DNA from: CAVTWH01 sp963794685
GTDB lineage: Bacteria > Actinomycetota > Actinomycetes > Mycobacteriales > Micromonosporaceae
DNA length: 64,000 nt
NCBI GenBank assembly: GCA_963794685.1
Contig: CAWCFK010000004.1
Span: 620,001-684,000, forward strand
Direction: 5' to 3'
Under the pieces are notes generated by a model. It was not told the DNA's origin and ran no database searches. It worked only from the letters and a program-made list of their open reading frames with translations. Positions 8,011 to 17,340 of the stretch are shown one piece after another (the first letter of the stretch is position 1; the number at the start of each line of letters is the position of its first letter). A program made the translations under genes and the position numbers.

Positions 8011-8304
8011 ATGACGTTCGGAGTCCTGCAGGAGATGCCCGGGGTCACCGAGGCTGACTACCGCAGCGTGGAAAAGCACCTCGGGCCGGACCGCCCGGCC
8101 GGCCTGCTCGCGCACGTGTCCGGCCCGGTCGACGGCGGCTGGCGGGTGATCAACGTGTGGGCGACCGAGGAGGATTTCCAGCGTTTCCGCTCCGAGCGGC
8201 TGGTGCGCGCCGCCGGGCTGGCCGCTCGCGAGGAGCACTTCGACCCGGGTAAGGCGGCGCACTTCCGGTCCGTCACGGTCGCCGGTGACGAACTGCCGTT
8301 CTGA
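8011..8304 (+). CDS. Small dimeric alpha/beta-barrel (ABM-like) protein
   Basis: A 97-residue protein resembling antibiotic-biosynthesis-monooxygenase-type ferredoxin-fold proteins. It has MTFGVLQEMPGVTEADYRSV, a central WRVINVWATEEDFQRF motif, and a short C-terminal strand. Such proteins bind small aromatic ligands or act in stress protection. ATG 8011 is preceded by GGCGGA at good spacing; the open frame upstream lacks a signal. Its stop overlaps the next start (TGATG), so it is translationally coupled to the methyltransferase. It is probably regulated by the divergent TetR protein. Confidence 0.7.
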   Translation: MTFGVLQEMPGVTEADYRSVEKHLGPDRPAGLLAHVSGPVDGGWRVINVWATEEDFQRFRSERLVRAAGLAAREEHFDPGKAAHFRSVTVAGDELPF

Positions 8305-9171
8305 TGGCCGGCGTGCAGGCGTTGCGGGCGCGCAACGCAGACTTCTGGGCCGGCGCGGCACCCGGTTGGATCCGGCATGCCGCGCGGCAGGACGAGTTCG
8401 GTGCGCCGCTGGGCGCCGCGGCACTGGCGGCACTGGCTCCGCGACCCGGCCAGCGGATCGTCGACGTGGGCTGCGGCTGCGGTGGCACGACAGCGGTTCT
8501 CGCCGCGATCACCGGCGCGGCGCACGGTGTGGACCTGTCGCCGGCCATGGTCGCGGCGGCGCGCCGCAGGTACCCGCCCGGCTCGGCGGCCAGCTTCGAG
8601 GTCTGCGACGTGGAAGGGGTCGACACCGTCGAGGGCGGGCCGTTCGACGGGGCGTACTCCCGGATGTGTCTCATGCTGCTGGCCGACCCGGTCGCCGGAT
8701 GCGCCGCGATCCGCCGCTCGTTACGTCCGGGTGGCCGGCTGGCCGCGACGGTTTTCGCTGCGCCGCAGGATAATCCTTGGCTCACTTCGGTGGTGCTCGG
8801 CGCCGCGCCGGCACTCGGGCCGCTGCCCGCGCTGCCGTTGGACGGCGAACCGGGCCCCTTCGCGTTCGCCGATCCGGCCCGTGCCCGTGCGGTGCTGTCC
8901 GCGGCCGGGTTCGTCGACGTCCAGCTCGGCGCGGGTGGACACGGCCCTGGAGGTGCCCGACGGGACCGGCGGCGCCGAGGACCCGGACGGCGTTGCCGGC
9001 TGGCTCATCGAAATCGGCCCGGCCGGTGCCGCCTACCGCGCCGCTTCCCCGGACGATCAGGCCGCAGCGCGGGCCGGCGCCACGGACCTGCTGCGGCGCT
9101 TCCACACCCCCGGTGCCGGCTACCGGCTGCCGACCGGAATCTGGCTGCTCACCGCGACCGCCCCCGGCTGA
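8304..9171 (+). CDS. Class I SAM-dependent methyltransferase, frameshifted
   Basis: A methyltransferase of about 289 residues, read in two frames. Part 1 has the SAM-binding glycine-rich motif IVDVGCGCGGTTAVLAA, an acidic HGVDLS, a CDVEGVD segment, and RSLRPGGRLAATVF, up to about 8938. The continuation (ALEVPDGTGGAEDPDG to the stop at 9171) is in the next frame, consistent with one extra base around 8925-8945 in GCGCGGGTGG. The total length is 3n+1, as expected for a single insertion. It is coupled to the ABM protein. The substrate is unknown. A true pseudogene is possible, but sequence error is likelier given several similar cases in this window. Confidence 0.75.
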
Positions 9172-9201
9172 CAGGCCCATCGGCAGCAGCCCCGACAATC
9201 C

Positions 9202-9310
9202 GTTGTACGCCAGCACGTTTGCGCACGGGGGATGTCGGGCTCCGGTGTTTGTCGGCACGTTTGCCCGGGGTGTCGGGTGTCCCGGTGTTTGCCAGCACGT
9301 TTGGGCCCGG
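9202..9310. repeat. Three imperfect ~41-bp direct repeats upstream of cobD
   Basis: The core C(A/G)GCACGTTTG occurs at 9211, 9253 and 9293, spaced 42 and 40 bp, flanked by GGTGTTTG and G-rich TGTCGGG segments. They fill the 308-bp gene-free gap between the methyltransferase and cobD. Function is unknown. The gap contains none of the conserved boxes of a B12 riboswitch. Confidence 0.7.
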
Positions 9311-9479
9311 GTACGAGGTGATCCGGGTGGACAGGTTGAGGGAGGCCCGGTTGGCGCGCTGCGCCGGGCGCGGCCGTTCTCGGGGGCGGCCGTAGGCTCG
9401 CCTGGGCGGAGATCACCGGGTTGAATGTCCCGGCGCTGCACCGCGGGGATGTGCAGGTGGGCCGGGAGGGCAGGCAGCG

Positions 9480-10721
9480 GTGGACAGGGCAGTGACGCGC
9501 GAAGCGGCGGCGAGGGCAGCGGCCGACGCCGGTGGACTGCTCGCCGGGGCGATCCTCGACCGGGTGTTCGGGGACCCGCGTCGGCTGCACCCGGTGGCCG
9601 GCTTCGGTCGGCTCGCCGGTGCGCTGGAACAGCGGCAGTACGCGCCGAGCCGGCGGGCCGGTGCGCTCTTCGCGGCCACCTCCGTCGGTGTTCCGGTAGC
9701 TGTCGGCGTGCTCGCCGCGGTGGCCACCCGGCGGCGGCCGTGGCTGCGTGCCGGGCTGGTGGCCGGTACCACCTGGGCGGTGCTCGGCGGTACCTCGCTG
9801 CGCCGGGAGGCGCGGGCGATGTCGGTGGCACTGGCCGGCGACGACCTCGACGCCGCCCGGGGCCGGCTGCCCAACCTGTGCGGCCGCGACCCGTCCGGGC
9901 TGGGCGCGCCGGAGTTGGCCCGGGCCACCGTCGAGTCGGTCGCCGAGAACAGCTCCGACGCCGAGGTCGCCCCGTTGTTCTGGGGCGCGCTCGCGGGACT
10001 GCCGGGGCTGCTCGGGTACCGGGCGGTCAATACTCTGGACGCGATGGTCGGCCACCGCTCGCCCCGCTACGCCCGCTTCGGTACCGCCGCCGCCCGCCTC
10101 GACGACCTGGCGAACCTGCTGCCGGCCCGGGGCACCGCCGTATTCACCGTGCTGGCCGCCGGCACGGTCGGCGGCAGCCGGTGGCGCACCCTGCGCACCT
10201 GGCTCCGGGACGGCTCGCGGCACCCCAGCCCCAACTCGGGGCAGTGCGAGGCGGCCGCCGCCGGGGCGCTCGGGGTACGGCTGGGCGGGCGCAACGTCTA
10301 CCACGGCCGGGTGGAAGAACGTCCCGCACTCGGTGACGGCCCGCCACCCGGCGTCGACGACATCGCCCGCGCCGAGCGGCTCTCCGCGGCCGTCGGCCGG
10401 ATCGCCGTCGCGCTGGCGGTCGGTCACGTACTCGCCCGCCCGTGGCGACGCGCCGCAATCGCCGCCCTCGCGCGACGCGGATCGGCCGCCCGTCGCCGCT
10501 CGGCGGCGCGCCGGTCGACCGCTTGGCAGGCGGTCGACGCGAGTGATGGCCCGGCAGGCGGTCGACGCGAGTGGTGGCCGGCAGGCGGGTCGACGCGAGT
10601 GGTAGTCCGGCAGGTTACTGAGTGCGGTTCGGTATCCCGGCGGGCGGTTGGGCGCCGGCTGTCACCCCGGCGTGCCAGTGGGCGCGGGTCGGCCGTCGGA
10701 TGGGTGGTTGAGCGCGGATGA
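9480..10721 (+). CDS. cobD: Cobalamin biosynthesis protein CobD/CbiB
   Basis: This membrane protein attaches the aminopropanol (phosphate) side chain to adenosylcobyric acid, giving adenosylcobinamide. Family signatures are GAILDRVFGDPRRLHPVAGFG near the start, ESVAENSSDAEVAPLFWGAL with NTLDAMVGH in the middle, and HPSPNSGQCEAAAAGALGV with GRNVYHG late. GTG 9480 follows GGGAGGGCAGG. The protein is 413 residues, about 80 longer than usual: after GHVLARPWRR the tail is Arg/Ser/Gly-rich and coded largely by a 27-bp tandem repeat. It overlaps cobQ by ATGA, so the two are co-translated. Confidence 0.92.
   Translation: MDRAVTREAAARAAADAGGLLAGAILDRVFGDPRRLHPVAGFGRLAGALEQRQYAPSRRAGALFAATSVGVPVAVGVLAAVATRRRPWLRAGLVAGTTWAVLGGTSLRREARAMSVALAGDDLDAARGRLPNLCGRDPSGLGAPELARATVESVAENSSDAEVAPLFWGALAGLPGLLGYRAVNTLDAMVGHRSPRYARFGTAAARLDDLANLLPARGTAVFTVLAAGTVGGSRWRTLRTWLRDGSRHPSPNSGQCEAAAAGALGVRLGGRNVYHGRVEERPALGDGPPPGVDDIARAERLSAAVGRIAVALAVGHVLARPWRRAAIAALARRGSAARRRSAARRSTAWQAVDASDGPAGGRREWWPAGGSTRVVVRQVTECGSVSRRAVGRRLSPRRASGRGSAVGWVVERG
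10523..10614. repeat. 27-28 bp tandem repeat, three copies plus a part, at the cobD 3' end
   Basis: The unit CCGGCAGGCGGTCGACGCG plus AGTGGTGG begins at about 10523, 10551 and 10578, with a partial copy from 10606. It encodes the non-conserved C-terminal tail of CobD and contains repeated GTCGAC sites. Confidence 0.8.
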
Positions 10722-12253
10722 GTGGTGGGCTGCTGATCGCCGGGACCGGCTCGGACGCCGGCAAGAGCATGGTGACCGCCGGCATCTGCCGGTGGCTGCG
10801 CCGCGAGGGGGTCCGGGTCGCGCCGTTCAAGGCGCAGAACATGTCGAACAACTCGGTGGTGACCCCGGACGGCGGGGAGATCGGTCGGGCGCAGGCGCTC
10901 CAGGCCCGGGCATGCGGCCTCGCCCCGAGCGTGCGGTTCAACCCGGTGCTGCTCAAGCCCGGTAGCGACCACAGCAGCCAGGTGGTGATCGGGGGCCGGG
11001 TCGCCGGCCGGCTCGACGCCGACAACTTCGCCGCCGTCCGGCCGGCGCTCGCGCAGGCCGCGTACGCCGAACTCGACAGCCTGCGGGCCGAGTACGAGGT
11101 GGTGGTGTGCGAGGGCGCCGGCAGCCCCGCCGAGATCAACCTGCGGGCCGGCGACTACGTCAACATGGGGCTGGCCCGGCACGCCGACCTGCCCACCATC
11201 GTGGTCGGCGACATCGACCGGGGTGGCGTCTTCGCCGCCTTCTTCGGCACCGTCGCCCTCCTCGAACCCGCCGACCAGGCGCTGCTCGCCGGCTTCGTGG
11301 TGAACAAGTTCCGGGGCAGCGTCGACCTGCTGCGACCCGGGCTGGACCGGATCCACGCGCTGACCGGCCGCCCGGTGCTCGGGGTACTGCCGTGGCATCC
11401 ACAGTTGTGGCTGGACACCGAGGACTCCGTGTCGGCGGTGGACGGGCGGCTGCTCGGCCGGCCTGAGCCGCCGGTGGCCGGTACCCAGTGGCTGCGGATC
11501 GCGGCGATCCGGTTGCCGCGCATCTCCAACAGCACCGACCTGGAGGCGCTGGCCGCCGAACCGGGCGTGGCTGTCCGGCTGACCACCTCGCCGGCCGAGT
11601 TGAGTGACGTCGACCTGATCGTGCTACCCGGCTCCAAGTCCACCGTGGACGACCTGGACTGGCTGCGGCGTACCGGACTGGCCGACGCGATCGTCGTGCA
11701 CGCGAAGCGGGGCGGTGCGGTGCTGGGCCTCTGCGGCGGGTACCAGATGCTCGGCCGGCGCATCCACGACGAGGTGGAGAGTGGCCGGGGCAGCGTTGCC
11801 GGCTTGGGGCTGCTGCCCGTCGAGGTGACCTTCGCGGCGGACAAGCACCTCGCGCTGTCGCACGGCACGGCGCTGGGCGAGCCGGTGCACGGGTACGAGA
11901 TCCACCACGGGTACGTCAGCGCCGGCACCCCCGAACCGCTGATCCAGACCGCGGCTGGTGGCGAGGGCGCGGTGCTGGGTACCGTCGCCGGTACCCACTG
12001 GCACGGCGCGCTGGAGAGTGACGGCTTCCGCCGGGCGTACCTGCGCCGGATCGCCGCCACCGCCGGGCGCGACTTCGAACCGGCCCCGGACACCGACTTC
12101 GCCGCCCGTCGCGAGCAGCTCCTCGACCTGCTCGCCGACCTGGTCACCGAGCACCTCGACACCGCCGTCCTGCGCGACCTGATCACCCACGGACCCCCCG
12201 CCGACCTGCCGGTACTGCCGCCCGGTGCACCACCGACAGTCGACCCGGCCTGA
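10718..12253 (+). CDS. cobQ: Cobyric acid synthase CobQ
   Basis: This ATP- and glutamine-dependent enzyme amidates four carboxylates of adenosylcobyrinic a,c-diamide to give cobyric acid. The N-terminal P-loop-like BioD/CobQ domain starts LLIAGTGSDAGKSMVTAG, followed by FKAQNMSNNS. The C-terminal class I amidotransferase has its nucleophile C339 in LGLCGGYQML, with a catalytic His in GTHWHGALE. At 511 residues it is full length. Its start overlaps the cobD stop, and the pair forms one of two cobalamin blocks in this window. Confidence 0.95.
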   Translation: MSGGLLIAGTGSDAGKSMVTAGICRWLRREGVRVAPFKAQNMSNNSVVTPDGGEIGRAQALQARACGLAPSVRFNPVLLKPGSDHSSQVVIGGRVAGRLDADNFAAVRPALAQAAYAELDSLRAEYEVVVCEGAGSPAEINLRAGDYVNMGLARHADLPTIVVGDIDRGGVFAAFFGTVALLEPADQALLAGFVVNKFRGSVDLLRPGLDRIHALTGRPVLGVLPWHPQLWLDTEDSVSAVDGRLLGRPEPPVAGTQWLRIAAIRLPRISNSTDLEALAAEPGVAVRLTTSPAELSDVDLIVLPGSKSTVDDLDWLRRTGLADAIVVHAKRGGAVLGLCGGYQMLGRRIHDEVESGRGSVAGLGLLPVEVTFAADKHLALSHGTALGEPVHGYEIHHGYVSAGTPEPLIQTAAGGEGAVLGTVAGTHWHGALESDGFRRAYLRRIAATAGRDFEPAPDTDFAARREQLLDLLADLVTEHLDTAVLRDLITHGPPADLPVLPPGAPPTVDPA

Positions 12254-12395
12254 TCCGCCGCCACGCCGCCGAAGCACGCCGCCGAAGCACGCCGCCGGGG
12301 GTGGGCCGCCCGGATCGGCGGGGCCGGATGGTGGACGCCGGTTGCGTTGATGGAGGACGATCCGAGAGGAGTGCACCAGTACGGGGAGGTCAACC

Positions 12396-13550
12396 ATGGA
12401 TGAGGCAGCGCCGGTACGTCGCCGGGTCACGCTCACCGGGATCAGCTCGCGAGCGTGGGAACACCCCGCCGACCGGGGCGCCCTGACCGCCCTGCGTGAG
12501 CTGCGCGGATTCGACGAGGCGCTCAAGTCGCTGTCGGCGCTGTGGAACGAGCGCGCCTGGCGGCTGGAGTACCTGGGCAGCGCCATCCGGGTCAACCACC
12601 GCCAGCACCCCCGGGTACACCGGCTGTTCGCCGAAGCCGCCGCCACCCTGGACATCGCCGACCTGCCCGAGTTGTACGTGCAGTTCTCGCCGACCCTCAA
12701 CGCCGGCTGCGTCGGGATGTCCAACCCGTTCATCGTGGTCAACAGCCGGATGGTGGAGCTGTTCGACGACGAGGAGCTGCGCCACGTCCTCGGCCACGAA
12801 CTCGGTCACCTGGTCAGCGGCCACGCCGTCTACCGCACCATGATGATCATTCTGACCAGGCTGGCGGGCAACCTGGCCTGGCTGCCGGTGGGCTCGATCG
12901 CGCTGCGCGGCGTGGTCGCAGCCCTCTACGAGTGGTGGCGCAAGGCTGAACTCTCCGCCGACCGGGCCGGGCTGCTCGCCGGTCAGGACCCGGCCGCCGC
13001 GCTGCGCGCGCACATGAAGCTGGCCGGCGGTGGCGACCTCACCGAGATCGACACCACCGAGTTCCTCCAGCAGGCCGCCGACTACGACCGTGCCGGGGAC
13101 CTGCGGGACAGCCTGATCAAGCTGCGGATGCTGGTCGGCACCACCCATCCGCTACCGGTCGCCCGCGCCGCGCACCTGCGGCACTGGACGGATTCCGGTG
13201 CGTACCAACGGATTCTCGGTGGCGACTACCCGCGCCGGGAGGACGACCGCACCGCCTCGATGAGCAACGACGCGAAGGCCGCCGCCGAGGACTACCGGGA
13301 GGCGTTCCGCCGTTCCCAGGACCCGCTGGTCAGCCTGCTGCGCAAGGTCGGCGACAGCGCGGGCGGAGTGGGTGACTGGCTCGGCACCGGGATGGGCTGG
13401 GTCCGCGGCAAGGGCGGCCGCCCCGCCGACAGCGACCCCACCGGAACGGACACCGACGCGGGCAGCGGGGACCAGGGCGCGGGCTCCGGCCGGGACGGCG
13501 ACGACCCGTGGGGCGCCGCCTCCGACGGCCCGGCCAAACCCCGCCGCTGA
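12396..13550 (+). CDS. M48 family metallopeptidase
   Basis: A zinc endopeptidase-like protein of 384 residues. The catalytic motif HELGH lies at about residue 131 in VLGHELGHLVSGHAV. The third zinc ligand is probably the Glu in WRKAELSADRAG. A central hydrophobic segment (TMMIILTRLAGNLAWLPVG) may be a membrane or buried helix. The C-terminal 70 residues are low-complexity, Gly/Asp-rich and disordered. Most M48 proteins act in membrane or envelope quality control. ATG 12396 follows GGGGAGG. The 142 bp before it hold short GCCGCCGAAGCAC repeats and no other gene. Confidence 0.85.
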   Translation: MDEAAPVRRRVTLTGISSRAWEHPADRGALTALRELRGFDEALKSLSALWNERAWRLEYLGSAIRVNHRQHPRVHRLFAEAAATLDIADLPELYVQFSPTLNAGCVGMSNPFIVVNSRMVELFDDEELRHVLGHELGHLVSGHAVYRTMMIILTRLAGNLAWLPVGSIALRGVVAALYEWWRKAELSADRAGLLAGQDPAAALRAHMKLAGGGDLTEIDTTEFLQQAADYDRAGDLRDSLIKLRMLVGTTHPLPVARAAHLRHWTDSGAYQRILGGDYPRREDDRTASMSNDAKAAAEDYREAFRRSQDPLVSLLRKVGDSAGGVGDWLGTGMGWVRGKGGRPADSDPTGTDTDAGSGDQGAGSGRDGDDPWGAASDGPAKPRR

Positions 13551-13575
13551 CCGGCAAGGGCCGGGGACTGCGGCT

Positions 13576-14172
13576 GTGGGACGGCGGGCCCGCGCCGCGA
13601 CCGTTGAGATCATCTACGAGACGCACTCGACCACCACCGACAACGAGGCCGGCACCGCCACCGGCTGGCTGCCCGGAATTCTCTCCGACCTGGGTCGTCA
13701 CCAAGCCCGTGAGCTGGGACAACGCCGCATGGATGACGGCGTCGCGGTGGTGTTCTCCTCCGACCTCACCCGTGCCGTGCAGACCGCGGAACTGGCCTTC
13801 GCCGCCACCGGTATCCCGATCCGCCAGGACCCTCGGCTGCGCGAGTGTGACTACGGCCGGCTCAACGGCGCACCGGTCGGCCAATTCGCCGGGATCCGGA
13901 CACACCACGTCGAGCAGCCGTACCCGGGTGGCGAGAGCTACCTCGACGTCGTAGCCCGGACCAGGCATTTCCTGACCGAGGTGGCCCGCGACTGGTCTGG
14001 GCGGACGATCCTGCTCGTCGCCCACACCGCCAACCTGTGGGCGCTCGAGCACCTGCTGCACGGCAGAGCGCTGGAACAACTCGTCAGCGCGCCCTTCGAA
14101 TGGCAGGACGGCTGGCGCTACACCGTTCCCGCCGGCTGGCCGGGACAGCCCGCCCACGACCAGCACCAGTGA
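13576..14172 (+). CDS. Histidine phosphatase-like protein lacking the canonical RHG
   Basis: A phosphoglycerate-mutase-like fold of about 198 residues. It has GWLPGILSDLGRHQARELGQRR, then VFSSDLTRAVQTAELAF, RLRECDYGRLNG, and a C-terminal VAHTANLWALEHLL that supplies the second catalytic His. The usual N-terminal RHGET is replaced by YETHST, so the His is kept but its Arg partner is lost. Related actinobacterial proteins share this change in my recollection, so it may be a subfamily trait. GTG 13576 is the first usable in-frame start after the M48 stop and is uncertain. It is probably co-transcribed with the M48 gene. Confidence 0.75.
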   Translation: MGRRARAATVEIIYETHSTTTDNEAGTATGWLPGILSDLGRHQARELGQRRMDDGVAVVFSSDLTRAVQTAELAFAATGIPIRQDPRLRECDYGRLNGAPVGQFAGIRTHHVEQPYPGGESYLDVVARTRHFLTEVARDWSGRTILLVAHTANLWALEHLLHGRALEQLVSAPFEWQDGWRYTVPAGWPGQPAHDQHQ

Positions 14173-14236
14173 CCGGGACCGGGGCCGCTGACCGGGATCG
14201 GGGACGGCGGCGTGGACCGGGATCAGGGCCTGGACC

Positions 14237-14276
14237 GGGCCGGAAAAGGGCCGGAAAAGGGCCGGAAAAGGGCCGG
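14237..14276. repeat. 11-bp tandem repeat, three copies plus seven bases
   Basis: GGGCCGGAAAA repeats at 14237, 14248 and 14259, with a partial copy at 14270, between the phosphatase-like gene and the dipeptidase promoter. The repeated AAAA tracts are spaced one helical turn apart, so the segment could be bent, but no function is shown. Confidence 0.85.
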
Positions 14277-14334
14277 ATCGGCGACCTGGACCTGGGCGTG
14301 TGGTGACGGCGGGGAACTGCCTAGCATGGCGGGC

Positions 14335-15687
14335 ATGACCGAAGCAGAACTGCGTGCTGCCGTCGAGCGGAACATGCCCGGCGTCATCGCGGACCTTGTC
14401 GAGTTGGTACGCATCCCCGGCATCGCCTTCGACGGTTTCGACCACAGCCAGGTCGAACGGTCGGCGCAGGCCGTCGCCACGCTGCTGCGCGAGGCGGGCA
14501 TGCCGGACGTGCAGATCGTCCGGGCCGGCGGGCAACCCGCCGTGATCGGGCGGCGACCGGCCCCGCCCGGCGCGCCGACCGTGCTGCTCTACGCCCACCA
14601 CGACGTGCAGCCGATCGGCGACGCGAAGCAGTGGCTGACCGATCCGTTCGAGGCGACCGAGCGCAACGGTCGCCTCTACGGCCGGGGCGTGGCCGACGAC
14701 AAGGCCGGGGTGATGGCGCACATCGCGGCGCTGCGGGCCTACGGCGACGACCTGCCGGTCGGGCTGGTGCTGTTCATCGAGGGCGAGGAGGAGTTCGGCT
14801 CCGGCAGCCTGGAGAACCTGATCCGGCAGTACCGGGCTGAGTTGGCCGCCGACGTCGTGGTGATCGCGGACTCCGGAAACTGGGACATCGGGGTACCGGC
14901 GCTGACCACTTCGCTACGCGGCATCGTGAACCTCTTCGTCGACGTGCGTACCCTCGACCACGCCGTGCACAGCGGCATGTTCGGCGGGGCGGTGCCCGAC
15001 GCGCTGATCACCCTGAGCCGGCTGATCGCCTCCCTGCACGACGATGCCGGTGATGTCGCAGTCGCCGGGTTGGTGCACGCCACCACCAGCGCGCCGGACT
15101 ACCCGCAGGAGCGGTTCCGGGCCGAGGGCGGGCTGCTGCCGGGTACCCGGCTGATCGGTACCGGCCGGCTGGTCGAGCGCACCTGGGCCAAGCCGTCCGT
15201 CTCCATCCTCGGTATCGACGCCCCGCCGTCGCAGGGCGCGCCCAACGCGCTGGTACCCGCGGCCCGCGCCAAGATCTCCGTACGGCTGGCCCCGGGTGAC
15301 GACCCGACGAAGGCGTACGACGCGGTCAAGGCGCACCTGGAGGCGTACACCCCCTGGGGCGCCGAGGTGACCGTGACGCTGGAAGAGGCCGGCGCACCGT
15401 GCGTCATCGCCGCCGAGGGCCCGATGTACGACGCCGCGCGGGCCGCCTTCCGCTCCGCCTGGGACGGCGTGGACCCGGTCGATATCGGGATTGGCGGGTC
15501 GATCCCGTTCATCGCCACCTTCCAGGAACTGTTCCCGCAGGCGGCGATCCTGGTCACCGGCGTCGAGGACCCCGACTCCCGTGCCCACGGGCCGAACGAG
15601 AGCCTGCACCTGGGCGAGTTCACCCGTGCCTGCCTGGCCGAAACCCTCCTCCTCGCCAACGTCGCCACCGCCGACCGGCCCAGCTGA
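14335..15687 (+). CDS. M20 family dipeptidase
   Basis: A cytosolic zinc dipeptidase of about 450 residues, related to carnosinase-type and PepV-like enzymes. Metal-site motifs are LLYAHHDVQP, GRGVADDKAG and FIEGEEEFGS, followed by an aspartate in VIADSGNW and the C-terminal DSRAHGPNES. It begins MTEAELRAAVERNMPG. ATG 14335 is chosen over ATG 14326 because TAGCAT (14322-14327) lies exactly seven bases before it, the leaderless pattern, and the upstream ATG is part of that -10 box. It probably recycles peptides. It is a single gene transcript as far as can be seen. Confidence 0.92.
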   Translation: MTEAELRAAVERNMPGVIADLVELVRIPGIAFDGFDHSQVERSAQAVATLLREAGMPDVQIVRAGGQPAVIGRRPAPPGAPTVLLYAHHDVQPIGDAKQWLTDPFEATERNGRLYGRGVADDKAGVMAHIAALRAYGDDLPVGLVLFIEGEEEFGSGSLENLIRQYRAELAADVVVIADSGNWDIGVPALTTSLRGIVNLFVDVRTLDHAVHSGMFGGAVPDALITLSRLIASLHDDAGDVAVAGLVHATTSAPDYPQERFRAEGGLLPGTRLIGTGRLVERTWAKPSVSILGIDAPPSQGAPNALVPAARAKISVRLAPGDDPTKAYDAVKAHLEAYTPWGAEVTVTLEEAGAPCVIAAEGPMYDAARAAFRSAWDGVDPVDIGIGGSIPFIATFQELFPQAAILVTGVEDPDSRAHGPNESLHLGEFTRACLAETLLLANVATADRPS

Positions 15688-15728
15688 ACCCTCCGGCCAG
15701 GTGTCGGAGGGGGGTGTCAGGATGCCTT

Positions 15729-17256
15729 ATGCGGTTTGTGGAGGTGGCGGGTACTTCGGCGGCGGTGGGCGCGACCTCGCGGCGGCTCACCAAGATCGAC
15801 CTGTTGGCGGCGGCGCTGCGCGGGCTGGCGGCTGACGAGATTGCTGCGGGGGCCGCCTACCTGGCCGGGGAGTTGCGGCAGCGGCAGATCGGGGTGGGCT
15901 GGGCGGCGCTGCGTGAGCTGCCCGCGCCCGCCGACGAACCGACGCTCGAAGTCGCCGAGGTGGACGCCCGGCTCGCCGAGATCGGCGAACAGTCGGGCAC
16001 CGGCTCCCAGGGGCGGCGCAAGGCGCTGCTCGCCGACCTGATGGGCCGGGCCACCGTCGACGAGCAGCGGATGCTGGTCGGGTTGATCTCCGGGGAGCTG
16101 CGCCAGGGCGCCCAGGCAGGGCTGCTGGTCGACGCGATCGCGCGCGGCGGCCGACCTCGACGGCGCCGCGGTACGCCGGGCTCTGCTGCTCACCGGCGAC
16201 CTGAAGACGGTGGCGGCAGCGGCGCTCACCGGCGGGGCTGCCGCGCTCGCGGAGTTCAGCCTGCACGTCGGCCGGCCGCTCGCGCCGATGCTGGCGCAGG
16301 CCGCACCCAGCCTGGCGGAGGCGCTGGCCACCACCGGCACGCCGGCGATGGTGGACGCCAAACTCGACGGCATCCGCATCCAGGTGCACCGCTCCGGTTC
16401 CGACATCGCCGTGTTCAGCCGCAGCCTGGACGACATCACCGCACGGGCGCCCGAGGTGGTGGCCGCGGTCGCCGCGCTGCCCTACGACGAGTTGGTGCTC
16501 GACGGTGAGGCGATCTCGGTGGACACCGCCGGCCGGCCCCGCCCGTTCCAGGAGACCAGCTCCCGGGCGGCCACCCGGTCCCGGGCCGCGACGACGGCGC
16601 TCACCCCGTACTTCTTCGACCTGCTCCGGCTGGACGGCGCCGACCTGCTCGACCAGCCCGGCACCGCCCGGTGGAGCGCACTGGCCGACGCGCTACCCGG
16701 CACGATGATCGTTCCCCGGGCCCTGGTGACCTCGGCGGAGGAGGCCGGCGACGCCTACCGGCAGGCACTGGCCCAGGGCCACGAGGGGGTGGTGGTGAAA
16801 GCCGCGAGCGCGCCCTACGACGTCGGCCGGCGTGGCGGCGCCTGGGTCAAGGTCAAGCCCAGGCACACTCTCGACCTGGTCGTCCTGGCCGTCGAGTGGG
16901 GCCACGGCCGGCGTCAGGGCTGGCTGTCCAACCTCCACCTGGGCGCCCGTGACCCGGCGACCGGCGGCTTCGTGATGCTCGGCAAGACCTTCAAGGGGCT
17001 GACCGACGAGCTGCTGCGCTGGCAGACCGAACGGCTGCTGGGCCTGGCCGTGGAGCGCGGCGACTGGGTGGTCACCGTCCGCCCGGAGCTGGTGGTGGAG
17101 ATCGCTTTCGACGGCGTCCAGACCTCGCCGCGCTACCCCGGCGGAGTGGCGCTGCGCTTCGCCCGGGTGCTGCGCTACCGGGAGGACAAGTCAGCCGCCG
17201 AAGCCGACACCATCGACGACGTCCGCCGCCTGCACACCGGCCCGACCCCCGACTGA
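15729..17256 (+). CDS. ATP-dependent DNA ligase (LigB/LigC type), frameshifted
   Basis: A DNA ligase of about 508 residues. The N-terminal DNA-binding domain (KIDLLAAALRGL, LADLMGRATVDEQRMLVGLI) reads to about 16140. The adenylation domain, with catalytic Lys in VDAKLDGIRIQVHR and motif III ELVLDGEAI, and the OB domain (GHEGVVVKAA, WVKVKPRHTLDLVVLAVE) are in the next frame. One extra base in GCGCGCGGCGGCC around 16142-16150 restores DAIARAADLDGAAVRRA; the total is 3n+1. It is probably a repair ligase in addition to the essential NAD-dependent LigA. It is likely intact in the organism. Confidence 0.82.
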
Positions 17257-17340
17257 CCCGCCGGCCACCGCATTGCCGGCTCGCGCAGCGCCGGCCTGCT
17301 CGGCGGCGGACACCGGGGGGTGCGGGCCGGGGAGCAGCGA

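Noticed and set aside
9172..9479. Cobalamin riboswitch upstream of cobD
   Set aside because: The conserved GCCACTG and AGCC..GG..ACCTGCC boxes are not seen. The region is explained by three direct repeats.
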